The translations under genes and the position numbers were made by a program. From contig JAGIAT010000004.1 of the NCBI GenBank assembly GCA_017744715.1, forward strand, positions 1 to 64,000: a DNA stretch of 64,000 nucleotides. The letters are read 5' to 3'. Positions 34,963-44,630 of this stretch are shown one piece after another. Every line of letters starts with the position of its first letter. Position 1 is the first letter of the stretch. Source of the stretch: Niabella sp. Its GTDB lineage: Bacteria > Bacteroidota > Bacteroidia > Chitinophagales > Chitinophagaceae. The notes beneath the pieces were generated by a model that was given only the letters and a program-made list of their open reading frames with translations, was not told the origin of the DNA and ran no database searches.

Positions 34963-34995
34963 AGCTCATCTGGTTTATCCGGATGGGCTTTTTTT
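34963..34995 (+). terminator. Riboswitch-controlled terminator
   Basis: AGCTCATCTGG and CCGGATGGGCT pair over eleven positions (two G-T) around TTTAT and are followed by a run of seven Ts. It lies 35 bases after the aptamer and should form when SAM is bound. Confidence 0.9.
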
Positions 34996-35033
34996 ATGCG
35001 CCGGCAATCCGCTGCCTGTAATTTTTTTTGAAT

Positions 35034-35129
35034 ATGAAACAAAACTCTACTAAATTCGTAGTCTGCATGAAACAAAGCGCAACATATACCACTATAAACA
35101 TTACACCCGTAATGTGTTGCTGTATTTGT

Positions 35130-35141
<12 letters not shown>
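35034..35141 (+). CDS. Candidate Met/Cys-rich leader peptide ORF
   Basis: A 35-codon ORF in the 5' leader of metY, downstream of the riboswitch terminator and 98 bases before the metY start. It opens with ATG at 35034 (MKQNSTKF); a second in-frame ATG lies at 35067. It ends VMCCCICCMP: eight successive codons are Met-Cys-Cys-Cys-Ile-Cys-Cys-Met, the products or precursors of the enzymes encoded just downstream. A perfect hairpin at 35130-35151 contains its stop codon. This is the layout expected of an attenuator peptide that senses charged tRNA-Cys or tRNA-Met, or of a ribosome-stalling peptide. Translation is not proven; chance occurrence of such a run is unlikely but possible. Confidence 0.6.
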
Positions 35142-36553
<1,412 letters not shown>

Positions 36554-36558
36554 AAAAC

Positions 36559-36610
36559 AAGGCCTGTAAGGTTTTCCGTCATCGCATATTGGTAAAGCCT
36601 TACAGGTCTT
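36559..36610 (+). promoter_or_regulatory. Hairpin between metY and metX
   Basis: A 13-base stem (AAGGCCTGTAAGG with CCTTACAGGTCTT, one G-T pair) around 26 bases, ending nine bases before the metX ATG at 36620. There is no long T run, so it may stabilise the upstream mRNA or tune metX translation more than end transcription. Confidence 0.5.
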
Positions 36611-36619
36611 TCAAAAAGA

Positions 36620-37660
36620 ATGCAACAAAACGTATTTACATATCCCGCACCCTTTGTATTGGAAAGTGGTGTTACTTTTCAGAACCTGCGGCTGGCTTAT
36701 ACAACCTATGGCCACATTAATGAAGACCAATCCAATGTGGTATGGATTTTTCACGCCCTTACCGCAAACAGCAACCCGCATGAATGGTGGCCCGAGATGC
36801 TCGGTGAAGGCAGGGCTTTTGACCCCCGCAAGGATTTTATCATTTGCGTAAATATGCCGGGCAGTTGCTATGGCAGCAGCAGCCCGCTGGATATAAACCC
36901 TGCAACCGGCGAACCGTATTACCACGATTTCCCGTTCTTCACCATCCGCGATATGGCACGCGCGTACCAATTGCTGCAAAAAGAACTGGGCATCCAAAAA
37001 ATAAAGATCGGCATCGGCGGCAGCACCGGCGGACAGCAGCTGTTAGAGTGGGCGGTACAGGACCCGGGCCTTTTTGAATATATCGTTCCGCTGGCCACCA
37101 ATGCCGTACACTCTCCATGGGGAAAGGCCTTTAATGCCTCCCAGCGGTTTGCAATAGAAGCCGATCAAACCTGGCAAACCAAAAGCCCCGAAGCCGGGCT
37201 AAAAGGCATGGAAGTGGCGCGGGGCATTGCCCTGCTCTCCTATCGCAATGCCACAGCCTATAACAAAACACAATCCGAACATTCGGATGAACAACTGGAA
37301 GCATTCCGGAGCGAAAGTTACCAACGCTACCAGGGTACCAAGTTAGCTGCACGCTTCAATGCATTCAGCTATTATGCGCTTAGCAAAAGTATGGATAGTC
37401 ATAACCTGGGCCGCGGCCGCGGCGGAGTGATTAAGGCCTTGGGAACCATCCGGGCCAAAACCCTGGCCCTGGCGCTGGAAGGCGACCTGTTATTTCCGCC
37501 GGAAGAACAGGAGTTTTTAGCCGAACATATTCCAGGAGCCATCGAAAAAGAGATCCGTTCCGATTACGGGCATGATGGATTCCTGCTGGAATTTGAACAG
37601 ATATCAGAAGCAATAAAAAAATTCACAACCCGTCATGCCGAAGGCGTGGCGATAAAATAA
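36620..37660 (+). CDS. metX: Homoserine O-acetyltransferase
   Basis: Transfers acetyl from acetyl-CoA to homoserine, giving the substrate of MetY. The 346-residue alpha/beta hydrolase-fold protein carries the nucleophile Ser in IGGSTGGQQLLEW, the Asp in LEGDLLFPPEEQ and the His in DYGHDGFLLE. The elbow reads GGSTGGQQ where many MetX proteins have GGSMGGMQ; the change flanks the nucleophile but keeps the catalytic Ser. The N-terminus (LRLAYTTYGHINEDQSNVVWIFHALT) matches the family. The next gene starts five bases after its stop, so the two are co-transcribed. Confidence 0.94.
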   Translation: MQQNVFTYPAPFVLESGVTFQNLRLAYTTYGHINEDQSNVVWIFHALTANSNPHEWWPEMLGEGRAFDPRKDFIICVNMPGSCYGSSSPLDINPATGEPYYHDFPFFTIRDMARAYQLLQKELGIQKIKIGIGGSTGGQQLLEWAVQDPGLFEYIVPLATNAVHSPWGKAFNASQRFAIEADQTWQTKSPEAGLKGMEVARGIALLSYRNATAYNKTQSEHSDEQLEAFRSESYQRYQGTKLAARFNAFSYYALSKSMDSHNLGRGRGGVIKALGTIRAKTLALALEGDLLFPPEEQEFLAEHIPGAIEKEIRSDYGHDGFLLEFEQISEAIKKFTTRHAEGVAIK

Positions 37661-37665
37661 AAACA

Positions 37666-38922
37666 ATGGGCGAACATAGAGAATTAGTGATCGGACTATT
37701 TGGCTTTGGTGTGGTAGGAGAAGGTCTTTACAAAGTGCTGCAGCAAACCCCTTCCTTAAAAGCCAGCATCAAAAAAGTCTGCATCAAACACCCGGGTAAA
37801 AAAAGAAATGCACCGGAAGACCTGTTTACAACCGATCGCAACGAGCTGTTAAACGATACCTCCATCAACCTGATCGTAGAGGTGATCGACGACGCCGTTG
37901 CCGGCTTTGAAATTGTAAGTACGGCATTGAAAAACGGTAAGGACGTGGTAAGCTCTTCCAAGAAAATGATCGCAGAAAACCTGCCTGCGTTGCTGGAACT
38001 GCAGCAAAAAACCGGCCGGTCCCTGCTATACGAATCCTCTGCCTGTGCCTCCATTCCTGTGATCCGGAACCTGGAAGAGTATTACGATAATGATCTTTTA
38101 CACAGCATCCGTGCCATCGTAAACGGAAGTACCAACTTTATCCTTACCAAAATCTTTGAAGAGAATCTGGCGTTTAAAGATGCATTGTTACTGGCCCAGC
38201 AGCTTGGTTTCGCAGAAAGCGATCCCACCCTGGATGTGGAAGGATTTGATGCGCTGAACAAATGGACCATCCTGTTGCTCCATGCCTATGGAATTGTGGC
38301 ACACCCGGATCATATCCTGTTTAACGGCATTCAGAATATTGCCAAATCAGACGCCCTGGTGGCCAAAGCCCGCGGGCAACAGATCAAACTGGTGGCGCAG
38401 GCTAAAAAGCTGATCAATGGCGGTGTGGGTGCTTATGTGCTGCCCCAGTTTGTAAATACCGACAGCCCGCTGTCGTTTGTAAAAAATGAATACAACGGGG
38501 TTGTTATCGAAAGCGGATTTGCAGACCAGCAATTCTTTTATGGCAAGGGTGCCGGAAGTTTTCCAACGGCTTCAGCAGTGCTCAGCGACATCTCCGCCCT
38601 GCGGTATGAATACCGTTATGAGTATAAAAAATTATACCACCACAAACCGCACCAGCTCAATGACGCCATTTACCTGAAAGTATTTGTTAGCTTTACCGAT
38701 CTGGCAAATATTCCGAAAGAGGACTTTGAATGGATTGAGGAATGGCATGCCCAGGAAAGCCGCAAATACCTGTCTGGTGTAATCGCATTGCAGAAACTAA
38801 AGCAAAACGCGTGGTGGAAAGAGAACGGCACTTCCTTAATTGTGGAAGCCGATGGCATTATTGAAGATATTGAAGAACGGAAGTTAAAGAAGAAAAGCCT
38901 GGAGTTGGCCGGACTGTTATAA
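37666..38922 (+). CDS. hom: Homoserine dehydrogenase
   Basis: Reduces aspartate semialdehyde to homoserine, feeding MetX. The 418-residue protein has the dinucleotide-binding motif GLFGFGVVGEGLYK at the start, the segment VVSSSKKMIAENL near residue 108, and the substrate region IRAIVNGSTNFILTKIFEENLAFKDAL with TLDVEGFDALNKW holding the catalytic acidic and Lys residues. It lacks a fused aspartokinase and an obvious ACT domain, so it is a monofunctional form, probably controlled at the RNA level with the rest of this operon. The terminator at 38930-38983 closes the unit. Confidence 0.94.
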   Translation: MGEHRELVIGLFGFGVVGEGLYKVLQQTPSLKASIKKVCIKHPGKKRNAPEDLFTTDRNELLNDTSINLIVEVIDDAVAGFEIVSTALKNGKDVVSSSKKMIAENLPALLELQQKTGRSLLYESSACASIPVIRNLEEYYDNDLLHSIRAIVNGSTNFILTKIFEENLAFKDALLLAQQLGFAESDPTLDVEGFDALNKWTILLLHAYGIVAHPDHILFNGIQNIAKSDALVAKARGQQIKLVAQAKKLINGGVGAYVLPQFVNTDSPLSFVKNEYNGVVIESGFADQQFFYGKGAGSFPTASAVLSDISALRYEYRYEYKKLYHHKPHQLNDAIYLKVFVSFTDLANIPKEDFEWIEEWHAQESRKYLSGVIALQKLKQNAWWKENGTSLIVEADGIIEDIEERKLKKKSLELAGLL

Positions 38923-38929
38923 GTTTCAG

Positions 38930-38983
38930 GTTCCATGTTTCAGGTTTCACGTTGTGCGCGAACTATGAAACATGGAACTTTTT
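38930..38983 (+). terminator. Terminator of the methionine operon
   Basis: A perfect 13-base stem (GTTCCATGTTTCA and its complement) around a 23-base loop, followed by TTTTT. It lies between the convergent hom and tsaD genes. Confidence 0.85.
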
Positions 38984-38988
38984 AACCA

Positions 38989-40032
38989 TTAAAATCCCCG
39001 TGCCATGGATGGCACCGACAGGTCTGCAAAATCCTGTTCAAGATACTTATAATAACCGGTGATGGCAATCATGCCGGCATTGTCCGTGCAGTACTGAAAA
39101 TCCGGGATAAAGGTCTTCCAGCCTTTTTGTTCGCCCATTTCCTTAAACGCCTTACGCAGCCCGCTGTTGGCAGATACCCCACCTGCAATACAAAGATCTT
39201 TGATCCCCAGGTCTTTTGCCGCCTTGCTTAATTTATTTAATAAGATCGAGATGATCCGGTTTTGAATGGAGGCACAAATATCCTGCAGGTTCTCATCAAT
39301 GAAGCGTTGCCGTTCCCCTGCTGTGGCTGCAAATTCCTCTTTATATACCTGTGCGGTACCCGCATTTCTCAGGAAATAAAGAATGGCGGTTTTTAGCCCG
39401 CTGAAGCTGAAATTATATCCCGGTATTTTGGGTTCCGGAAATTGAAACCGGTCCGGGTTGCCCTCCTTTGCATATTTATCCACCAGCGGCCCGCCCGGGT
39501 ATGGCAGTCCCAGCATTTTTGCGGCTTTATCAAAGGCTTCTCCGGCGGCATCATCGATGGTTTCACCAATAATTTCCAGCTGGGTCGGTGATACACATTT
39601 TACGATCTGGGTATGCCCGCCACTCACCGTTAAACACAAAAATGGAAACGAAGGTTTATCATCGGGTATCAGGTTTGCCAGTACATGTGCATGCATATGG
39701 TTGACTGCGATCAGCGGTTTATCCAATGCCAGCGACAGGGATTTCGCAAACTGTCCGCCTACCAGTAAACTTCCGATCAATCCCGGTGCCTGCGTAAAAG
39801 CAATGGCATCCATATCTTCCAGCAGCAATCCGCTTTGCTTTAATGCCACATCCACCACGGGTACGATGTGTTGCATATGCGCTCTTGAGGCCAGCTCCGG
39901 CACCACGCCCCCATGTTCTGCATGCACCGCCTGCGTGGCGATCCGGTTGGATAATATTTTTCCACCGCTGCAAACCGCTGCAGAGGTTTCATCACAACTC
40001 GATTCTATTGCCAGTATATTTATCTTGCTCAT
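38989..40032 (-). CDS. tsaD: tRNA N6-adenosine threonylcarbamoyltransferase
   Basis: Catalytic subunit for the universal t6A37 modification of tRNAs that read ANN codons. The 347-residue ASKHA-fold protein shows ILAIESSCDETSAAV at the start, the metal-binding His pair in NHMHAHVL, LTVSGGHTQIV, the core FSFSGLKTAILYFL and CIAGGVSANSGLR. Metal-binding Asp is in YCTDNAGMIA near the C-terminus. It is an essential housekeeping gene in most bacteria. TsaB, TsaC and TsaE are not in this window. It converges with the methionine operon and the two share the terminator region. Confidence 0.97.
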   Translation of the reverse strand: MSKINILAIESSCDETSAAVCSGGKILSNRIATQAVHAEHGGVVPELASRAHMQHIVPVVDVALKQSGLLLEDMDAIAFTQAPGLIGSLLVGGQFAKSLSLALDKPLIAVNHMHAHVLANLIPDDKPSFPFLCLTVSGGHTQIVKCVSPTQLEIIGETIDDAAGEAFDKAAKMLGLPYPGGPLVDKYAKEGNPDRFQFPEPKIPGYNFSFSGLKTAILYFLRNAGTAQVYKEEFAATAGERQRFIDENLQDICASIQNRIISILLNKLSKAAKDLGIKDLCIAGGVSANSGLRKAFKEMGEQKGWKTFIPDFQYCTDNAGMIAITGYYKYLEQDFADLSVPSMARGF

Positions 40033-40274
40033 TATTTTAATTTATTCATTACCCATTCACCATTCAATGCCGTTTCCTTAAGTAATTTTATGGTTGCTGC
40101 AGATACGCTGATGGCACCTGCGACGCTTTTCTGCGACATTGTTGTAGTTAACGCCTATACCCAATCTGTGCAACTTGTCACGCCCGGGCGTGATCTACGG
40201 CTTTAAGAAAACGACATTGATTCACCATTGACTATTCACTATTGCCTACTCCCTATTCACTACTGCCCACTCCC
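40033..40274. other. Short intergenic region between tsaD and the permease gene
   Basis: No gene visible. A stretch at about 40215-40275 repeats words such as CACTATTGCCTAC and CCCTATTCACTACTG, another low-complexity intergenic repeat reminiscent of the heptamer arrays but with a different word. Confidence 0.4.
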
Positions 40275-41522
40275 TCAGCTCCGGATTGCCACCACCGGGT
40301 TCATTTTCGCCGCCTGTACGGCCGGAACAATACCCGCAACCACGCCCACGATCACACAGATCAAAAAGGTCCACACCATATTCCCGACGGATATAAATAC
40401 CGGGAAATCGAGCGCCTTACTCAATAGCTGCGCCAACAGGTATACCAGGAACAAACCGATCAATCCGCCCAGCATACAAAGAAAAGCCGATTCCAGCAGG
40501 AACTCCGTAAGAATGATCTGCCGTTTGGCCCCCAGGGCCTTCTTCAATCCTATTTGCGAAGTACGCTCCTTTACGGTTACAAACATAATGTTGGCCACAC
40601 CAAATAATCCAACAATCAAACTGATCCCCCCGATAACGGCACCTCCGATGTTTAAACCGGCAAACGCCTCTTCCACCTGATCACCGATATCGTTGATATC
40701 ATTTAAAGCAAAGTTATCTTCCTGCTTCGGGCTAAGTTTGTGCAAACTCCGCATCGTTACCATCAGTTCGTCTTTCAACCCCTTACTGGTGATCTGCTCC
40801 CGGCCCTGTACCATAATCACGGGATCGGTTTTCGCTTCATTGTAAATCGTACGCCCGAACAGGAACGGCAGGATCACGCTCTGATCAAACCCCCAGCCCC
40901 CGATCATCTGCTTTCCCTGTTTTTCAATTACGCCGGCTACCAGGATCTTCCGCCCCGCAATAGATATCATTTTATTTACGGCCAGCTCCGGTTCATTAAA
41001 TAACTTTTCAGCAATTTCATTACCGATCACTGCTACATTGGTGCCGTAGTTAAATTCCGCATCGGAAATAAACCGGCCAAAGCCCATAGTCAGCGGCTGG
41101 ATCTTGATGTATTCATCGCTTACGCTATATACATTCACCCCGTTTAACAGGTAGCCCGAAAATTCTACATTGCCCCTTCCCTGGAGTGCAAAAGCCACAT
41201 ACCGAGCATTGGGCGTTCGCTCTTTGATCGGCTTTACCTCATCGTAACGCGGAACCGGCCGGTTCACATACTTCCACCAGGGATAATCGGGTCCGCCTCC
41301 ATAATCCCATTTATCTACATAGATCGTATTGGAGCCCAGGGTCTTGATTTCATTCTGTATATTTTGCTGCAGACTGTTCACGGTTGCCAGCACGCCGATG
41401 ATACAGAAGATCCCGATGGTAATACCGAAAAGCGACAGGAACGTGCGCAATTTATTCTTCCATAGCTCCTGCATGGCCATGCGAAAACTACTGCCAATGA
41501 TTTCCAGTGATCGCCTTAACAT
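40275..41522 (-). CDS. MacB/FtsX-type ABC transporter permease
   Basis: A 415-residue permease with the MacB layout: a first transmembrane helix (about 24-48, LFGITIGIFCIIGVLATVNSL), a periplasmic MacB_PCD domain of some 230 residues, then three helices in the FtsX domain (about 288-312, 340-365, 375-400) with the coupling-helix sequence VKERTSQIGLKKALGAKR. Such permeases work as mechanotransmission pumps for peptides, lipoproteins or drugs with an ATPase and often an outer-membrane channel. No ATPase gene is adjacent. A full promoter (TTG, 21 bases, TATATTTG) ends only five bases before the ATG at 41522, so the mRNA should be nearly leaderless. Confidence 0.92.
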   Translation of the reverse strand: MLRRSLEIIGSSFRMAMQELWKNKLRTFLSLFGITIGIFCIIGVLATVNSLQQNIQNEIKTLGSNTIYVDKWDYGGGPDYPWWKYVNRPVPRYDEVKPIKERTPNARYVAFALQGRGNVEFSGYLLNGVNVYSVSDEYIKIQPLTMGFGRFISDAEFNYGTNVAVIGNEIAEKLFNEPELAVNKMISIAGRKILVAGVIEKQGKQMIGGWGFDQSVILPFLFGRTIYNEAKTDPVIMVQGREQITSKGLKDELMVTMRSLHKLSPKQEDNFALNDINDIGDQVEEAFAGLNIGGAVIGGISLIVGLFGVANIMFVTVKERTSQIGLKKALGAKRQIILTEFLLESAFLCMLGGLIGLFLVYLLAQLLSKALDFPVFISVGNMVWTFLICVIVGVVAGIVPAVQAAKMNPVVAIRS

Positions 41523-41527
41523 AAGTA

Positions 41528-41559
41528 CAAATATAACTACGTTTTATTGCTTTTGACAA
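41528..41559 (-). promoter_or_regulatory. Promoter of the permease gene, leaderless type
   Basis: On the minus strand TTG (41559-41557), 21 bases, TATATTTG (41535-41528). The ATG at 41522 begins after five bases. Confidence 0.65.
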
Positions 41560-41673
41560 CGGAGCATTCCTGTACCGGCACCTGAAGATGCCAGATGGCT
41601 AAAATTCCGTGGCTGGCAATTGGAAAACTCCGGGTGCCCGGGTGGATCAATAAAAAAAAGAAATTATGTAGGC

Positions 41674-41697
41674 ATATACGTAGCTAACTACGTATAT
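41674..41697. promoter_or_regulatory. 24-bp palindrome overlapping the GNAT-MarR promoter
   Basis: Two perfect 10-base arms (ATATACGTAG and its complement) flank CTAA. The right arm overlaps the -7 box TATATTTG at 41693-41700. MarR proteins bind palindromes of this size, and a MarR gene is the second gene of the unit, so autoregulation is likely. Confidence 0.7.
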
Positions 41698-41720
41698 TTG
41701 CTATTTAAAAAAATATATCC

Positions 41721-42212
41721 ATGTTTAGCATCCGGGAACTGAATCATACCCACAGCCCGCAGATTATTGAACTGATCCTGCACATCCAGCAGGTGGAGTT
41801 TAATGTACCGGTAACGCTGGAAAGCCAGCCCGACCTGCAGCAGATTGAAACCTTTTATATAGAACCCGGCGGAAATTTCTGGGGTGCCTTTTCAGGCGAT
41901 ATCCTGGTGGGGACCATTGCGCTGATCCGGACCCCGGAACAAACCGGCGTGATCCGGAAAATGTTTGTAAAGAAGGAATACCGCGGTACACAACCGGGGG
42001 TGGCCCGGGAGCTGCTGCAAACCCTTATCCGGTATTGCCGGCAACAAGGGATCGAAACCATTTACCTGGGTACGGTTGACCTGCTGCAAGCTGCCATGCG
42101 GTTTTATGAAAAGCATGGCTTTACCGAAATCCCTGAAACAGCGCTTCCTTCCTTTTTTCCAAGAATGCCCGTTGATAACCGGTTCTATTCGCTTTCACTT
42201 AAAAACCGATAA
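41721..42212 (+). CDS. GNAT family N-acetyltransferase
   Basis: A 163-residue acetyltransferase of the GNAT fold. The acetyl-CoA site is in VIRKMFVKKEYRGTQPGVARELLQTLI (motif A, an R/Q-x-x-G-x-A variant) and the C-terminal part FYEKHGFTEIPETALP is characteristic. The acceptor is unknown; members next to MarR genes often modify antibiotics, amino acids or peptides. The MarR gene starts four bases after its stop. ATG 41721 is 20 bases after the -7 box, which gives a short normal leader. Confidence 0.9.
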   Translation: MFSIRELNHTHSPQIIELILHIQQVEFNVPVTLESQPDLQQIETFYIEPGGNFWGAFSGDILVGTIALIRTPEQTGVIRKMFVKKEYRGTQPGVARELLQTLIRYCRQQGIETIYLGTVDLLQAAMRFYEKHGFTEIPETALPSFFPRMPVDNRFYSLSLKNR

Positions 42213-42216
42213 TGTG

Positions 42217-42705
42217 ATGAATATTATTGATGAAGCCGGCATACTGGCGCTGGCCAGCCGGTTACAGCGACTGAGTGAGCGCATCCGCAAACAGGGACAC
42301 GAGATATACCGGGCACATGGTATTGACTTTGATCCCAAGTGGTTCCCCGTGATCTATGCACTGCATAAAAAAAGCGAACTAGGCGTTATGGAACTGGCCG
42401 CAGCAATCGGATACACCCACCCTTCTACCATCAGCCTTTTAAAAGAGCTGGAGAAAAAAAAACTGATCCGGTCAAAAAAACATCCCGCCGACGAGCGGAA
42501 ACGCCAGCTCAGTCTTTCTTCCCGGGGACAGGCCCTGGTTGCAGCCATGCAACCGGTATGGGAATTACTCGTACAGGCCATTACGCAAATAACAGATACC
42601 CCGAACAACCTGTTTAAATCCATTGCGGAAGTGGAACAACGTTTGGGGCAGGCGGCATTAACGGATGCTGCCCTACAGCTGCAACAAAAAAGAACCGGAC
42701 ATTAA
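42217..42705 (+). CDS. MarR family transcriptional regulator
   Basis: A 162-residue winged-helix repressor. The DNA-binding helices are in KSELGVMELAAAIGYTHPSTISLLKELEKKKLI and the wing in RSKKHPADERKRQLSLSSRG. The reading frame is open far upstream inside the GNAT gene, but the ATG at 42217, four bases after the GNAT stop, gives a normal MarR N-terminus (MNIIDEAGILALASRLQRLSE). It probably represses its own two-gene operon by binding the palindrome at 41674-41697. Confidence 0.92.
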   Translation: MNIIDEAGILALASRLQRLSERIRKQGHEIYRAHGIDFDPKWFPVIYALHKKSELGVMELAAAIGYTHPSTISLLKELEKKKLIRSKKHPADERKRQLSLSSRGQALVAAMQPVWELLVQAITQITDTPNNLFKSIAEVEQRLGQAALTDAALQLQQKRTGH

Positions 42706-42763
42706 GGCATTTGTATTTCATGCTTGCCGCTGCATATTCCTGTAACATGCGTGTGCAACGCTG

Positions 42764-43414
42764 CTACTGATTCCGTGTCTGCTCCGCTTCCCGGTAACAC
42801 CAGTAAATGATCTGTTCGATCGATTTAAAAAGCTGCTCCCTGCCCTTTTTACTGGTAGCATCAATTCCGCAGATCGTATTGGTATTATACCGGGAGTGCA
42901 GGATGATATAATAGATGGCTGATACCAGGAGTGCATTCACCGCCCGGAAATTTACGGCGGAACCCTTGAAGTACTTATCCGACAATTTGAACAGTTGTTC
43001 ACCAAAGTGCTCCCGCTCATCCAGGATCTCCTGCAACAGCGGATTCTTTTCGCTTAGCTCCCACAGGATGATATGCTGCATTTCCGGCGAATGCTCCAGG
43101 AAGGTGAATTCTCCTTTTAAGATCTCCACTACCTTGTCTGCCTGCAAATCTGCAAGCGGCGCCTGCTCCGTCAGCAATTCTGTACGCTTCCAGAAATCAT
43201 TTTTCTTGAGATAGGCGTCGATCAGTCCTCCCAGGCTACCGAAATAGTTATAGATCAGCTTTTTGTCGAGTTTGGCATGCGTTGCGATATGTTGCGCTTT
43301 CAGGGCCTTGTAACCGTCCTTCTGCAGAATTGCACCTACGGAATGCAGCAATTTTTCCATAGACTTTAGCTTATCCCGCTTCGGCTCCCGTGTATTTCGT
43401 TGTTCTGTTTTCAT
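42764..43414 (-). CDS. TetR family transcriptional regulator
   Basis: A 216-residue TetR-type regulator. The N-terminal helix-turn-helix is visible in LLHSVGAILQKDGYKALKAQHIATHAKLDKKLIYNYFGSLGGLIDAYLKK; the remainder is a helical ligand/dimer domain with no recognisable class. I start it at ATG 43414; a TTG three codons upstream is less likely. It converges with the MarR operon. A long region upstream holds a large palindrome and divergent -7-like boxes, probably its own operator. No obvious target gene such as a pump is adjacent. Confidence 0.9.
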   Translation of the reverse strand: MKTEQRNTREPKRDKLKSMEKLLHSVGAILQKDGYKALKAQHIATHAKLDKKLIYNYFGSLGGLIDAYLKKNDFWKRTELLTEQAPLADLQADKVVEILKGEFTFLEHSPEMQHIILWELSEKNPLLQEILDEREHFGEQLFKLSDKYFKGSAVNFRAVNALLVSAIYYIILHSRYNTNTICGIDATSKKGREQLFKSIEQIIYWCYREAEQTRNQ

Positions 43415-43562
43415 AGTAAACAAACTTCAGAAGTCGTTTTTGCAGCGAAGGCTGGTTTCAAAAAATGCTCCTGTTAGATGTATTAGAAATATTTTCAAAA
43501 AAAACTGAATATTTATGAAAAATCGCCACAAATCTTGCACACAACACACATTTTCAGTCAAT
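43415..43562. other. Leader region upstream of tetR
   Basis: AT-rich DNA without a gene. If tetR is transcribed from the palindrome region, this would be an untranslated leader of roughly 145 bases. Confidence 0.3.
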
Positions 43563-43648
43563 AAGGTATATTTTTTCAATTATCCGAACTTGCTTAATCG
43601 TTACAAGTCAACGGCCGGTGACTTGTAACGATTAAAGATATACCTTTG
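43563..43648. promoter_or_regulatory. Nested palindrome with divergent -7-like boxes
   Basis: Inner element 43594-43635: 17-base arms (TTAATCGTTACAAGTCA and its exact complement) around ACGGCCGG, itself centred on the palindrome CGGCCG. Outer element: AAGGTATAT at 43563-43571 and ATATACCTT at 43638-43646. The right outer arm forms a perfect -7 box TACCTTTG (43641-43648) pointing right; the left arm forms TACCTTAT pointing left toward tetR. This looks like an operator between two divergent promoters. Confidence 0.65.
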
Positions 43649-43975
43649 CTTCATTCAAAACTGCAGATTCTGTAAAAAAATTTATTTTACAGTGCCTGTT
43701 TTTTTGGTTCATATAATGTGCCGTTGCTAGTTAAAACAAGCCATCTAAGTGCTTTTGAGACGGATTGGTAGCTACAGGTTGATTCTAATGGATATGCTCT
43801 TATGCTTAGTATGTCCATTTTTTTTTGTCCCATTCCCAACGTTTCACCTCTGCAATAAACGCCCCGTTAACAGAACTGATCGGCATCGTTTTGTTTAGCC
43901 GCATGCCGGTACAAGGCATTAAGTGCCGCACCAATCATAGCCAACGTTGCTTATGGCCGTATTTTTTCCCGGAGC
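43649..43975 (+). other. Transcribed region of unknown content
   Basis: If the box at 43641-43648 is used, a transcript would begin near 43653. It meets a hairpin with arms CTGTAAAA and TTTTACAG (43670-43692) and a T run at 43699-43705. I see no credible ORF, so a short RNA of about 50 bases or an inactive remnant are both possible. Confidence 0.3.
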
Positions 43976-44590
43976 TTATACGATCCCCTGGCGAATGGCC
44001 TTGCTGATCAGGATCGCGGTGTTCTTTGCATCAAATTTTTCAAGCAGGCTTTTACGATGAGTGTTTACTGTAGGCACGCTGATAAAAAGTTGTTCGGAAA
44101 TTTCAGCATTGGTGAGCCCTTTGGCAATCAGCAGTAGTACCTCTTTTTCGCGCCTTGTGATCAGCGGAAGAGTATGACCGGTTTCTTTTAACGAGGCAGC
44201 AGCTTCCTGGCTGAAATAGGTTTTGCCCGCCAGTACAATTTGTATGGCCTCCAGCAGCTCTTCCTTATCCGCGTTTTTTAACAGGTAGCCGGAGGCCCCA
44301 TTGTCCATCATATTCCGGATCACCGCCTGCTGGTTAAACGTACTGAGGCCCAGTACAAAAATGCCGGGAAATAACTGCTTTACCGCTTTACACAGGTCTG
44401 TGCCGCTCATATCCGGAAGGTTAATATCCATAAGCAATACATCCGGCTGCTGTTGTTTCAGAAAGCTCAGGCAAGAGGCTGCATTAGTAGCATGCCCCAT
44501 CCACTCAATGTTTTTTTCATGTTGCAATAAAGAGCGGATGCCCTCAATTACCATATAATGATCATCTACTATAAATACGCTCACTTTCAT
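43976..44590 (-). CDS. NarL/FixJ family response regulator
   Basis: A 204-residue regulator with a receiver domain (acidic Asp9-Asp10, phosphoacceptor Asp55 in LLMDINLPD, conserved Lys in GYLLKNADKEE) and a LuxR-type helix-turn-helix (LPLITRREKEVLLLIAKGLTNAEISEQLFISVPTVNTHRKSLLEKF). The frame is open to 44734, but homology begins at MKVSVFIVDDH, so I use ATG 44590. It follows the kinase gene by 156 bases; that gap has its own -7 box and a palindrome, so the regulator may also be transcribed alone. Confidence 0.93.
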   Translation of the reverse strand: MKVSVFIVDDHYMVIEGIRSLLQHEKNIEWMGHATNAASCLSFLKQQQPDVLLMDINLPDMSGTDLCKAVKQLFPGIFVLGLSTFNQQAVIRNMMDNGASGYLLKNADKEELLEAIQIVLAGKTYFSQEAAASLKETGHTLPLITRREKEVLLLIAKGLTNAEISEQLFISVPTVNTHRKSLLEKFDAKNTAILISKAIRQGIV

Positions 44591-44630
44591 ATTTGCCTGG
44601 TTTTGCCACAAAATGCTGTATGATTGCCAC

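Noticed and set aside
34963..34995. Independent terminator for pckA-side transcripts
   Set aside because: The T run is on the plus strand and its 5' arm pairs with the riboswitch P1 arm, so it belongs to the SAM-I element.
43780..43920. Small ORF of about 37 codons downstream of the nested palindrome
   Set aside because: Low-complexity Phe/Pro composition, poor start context, and too far from the predicted promoter to support it.
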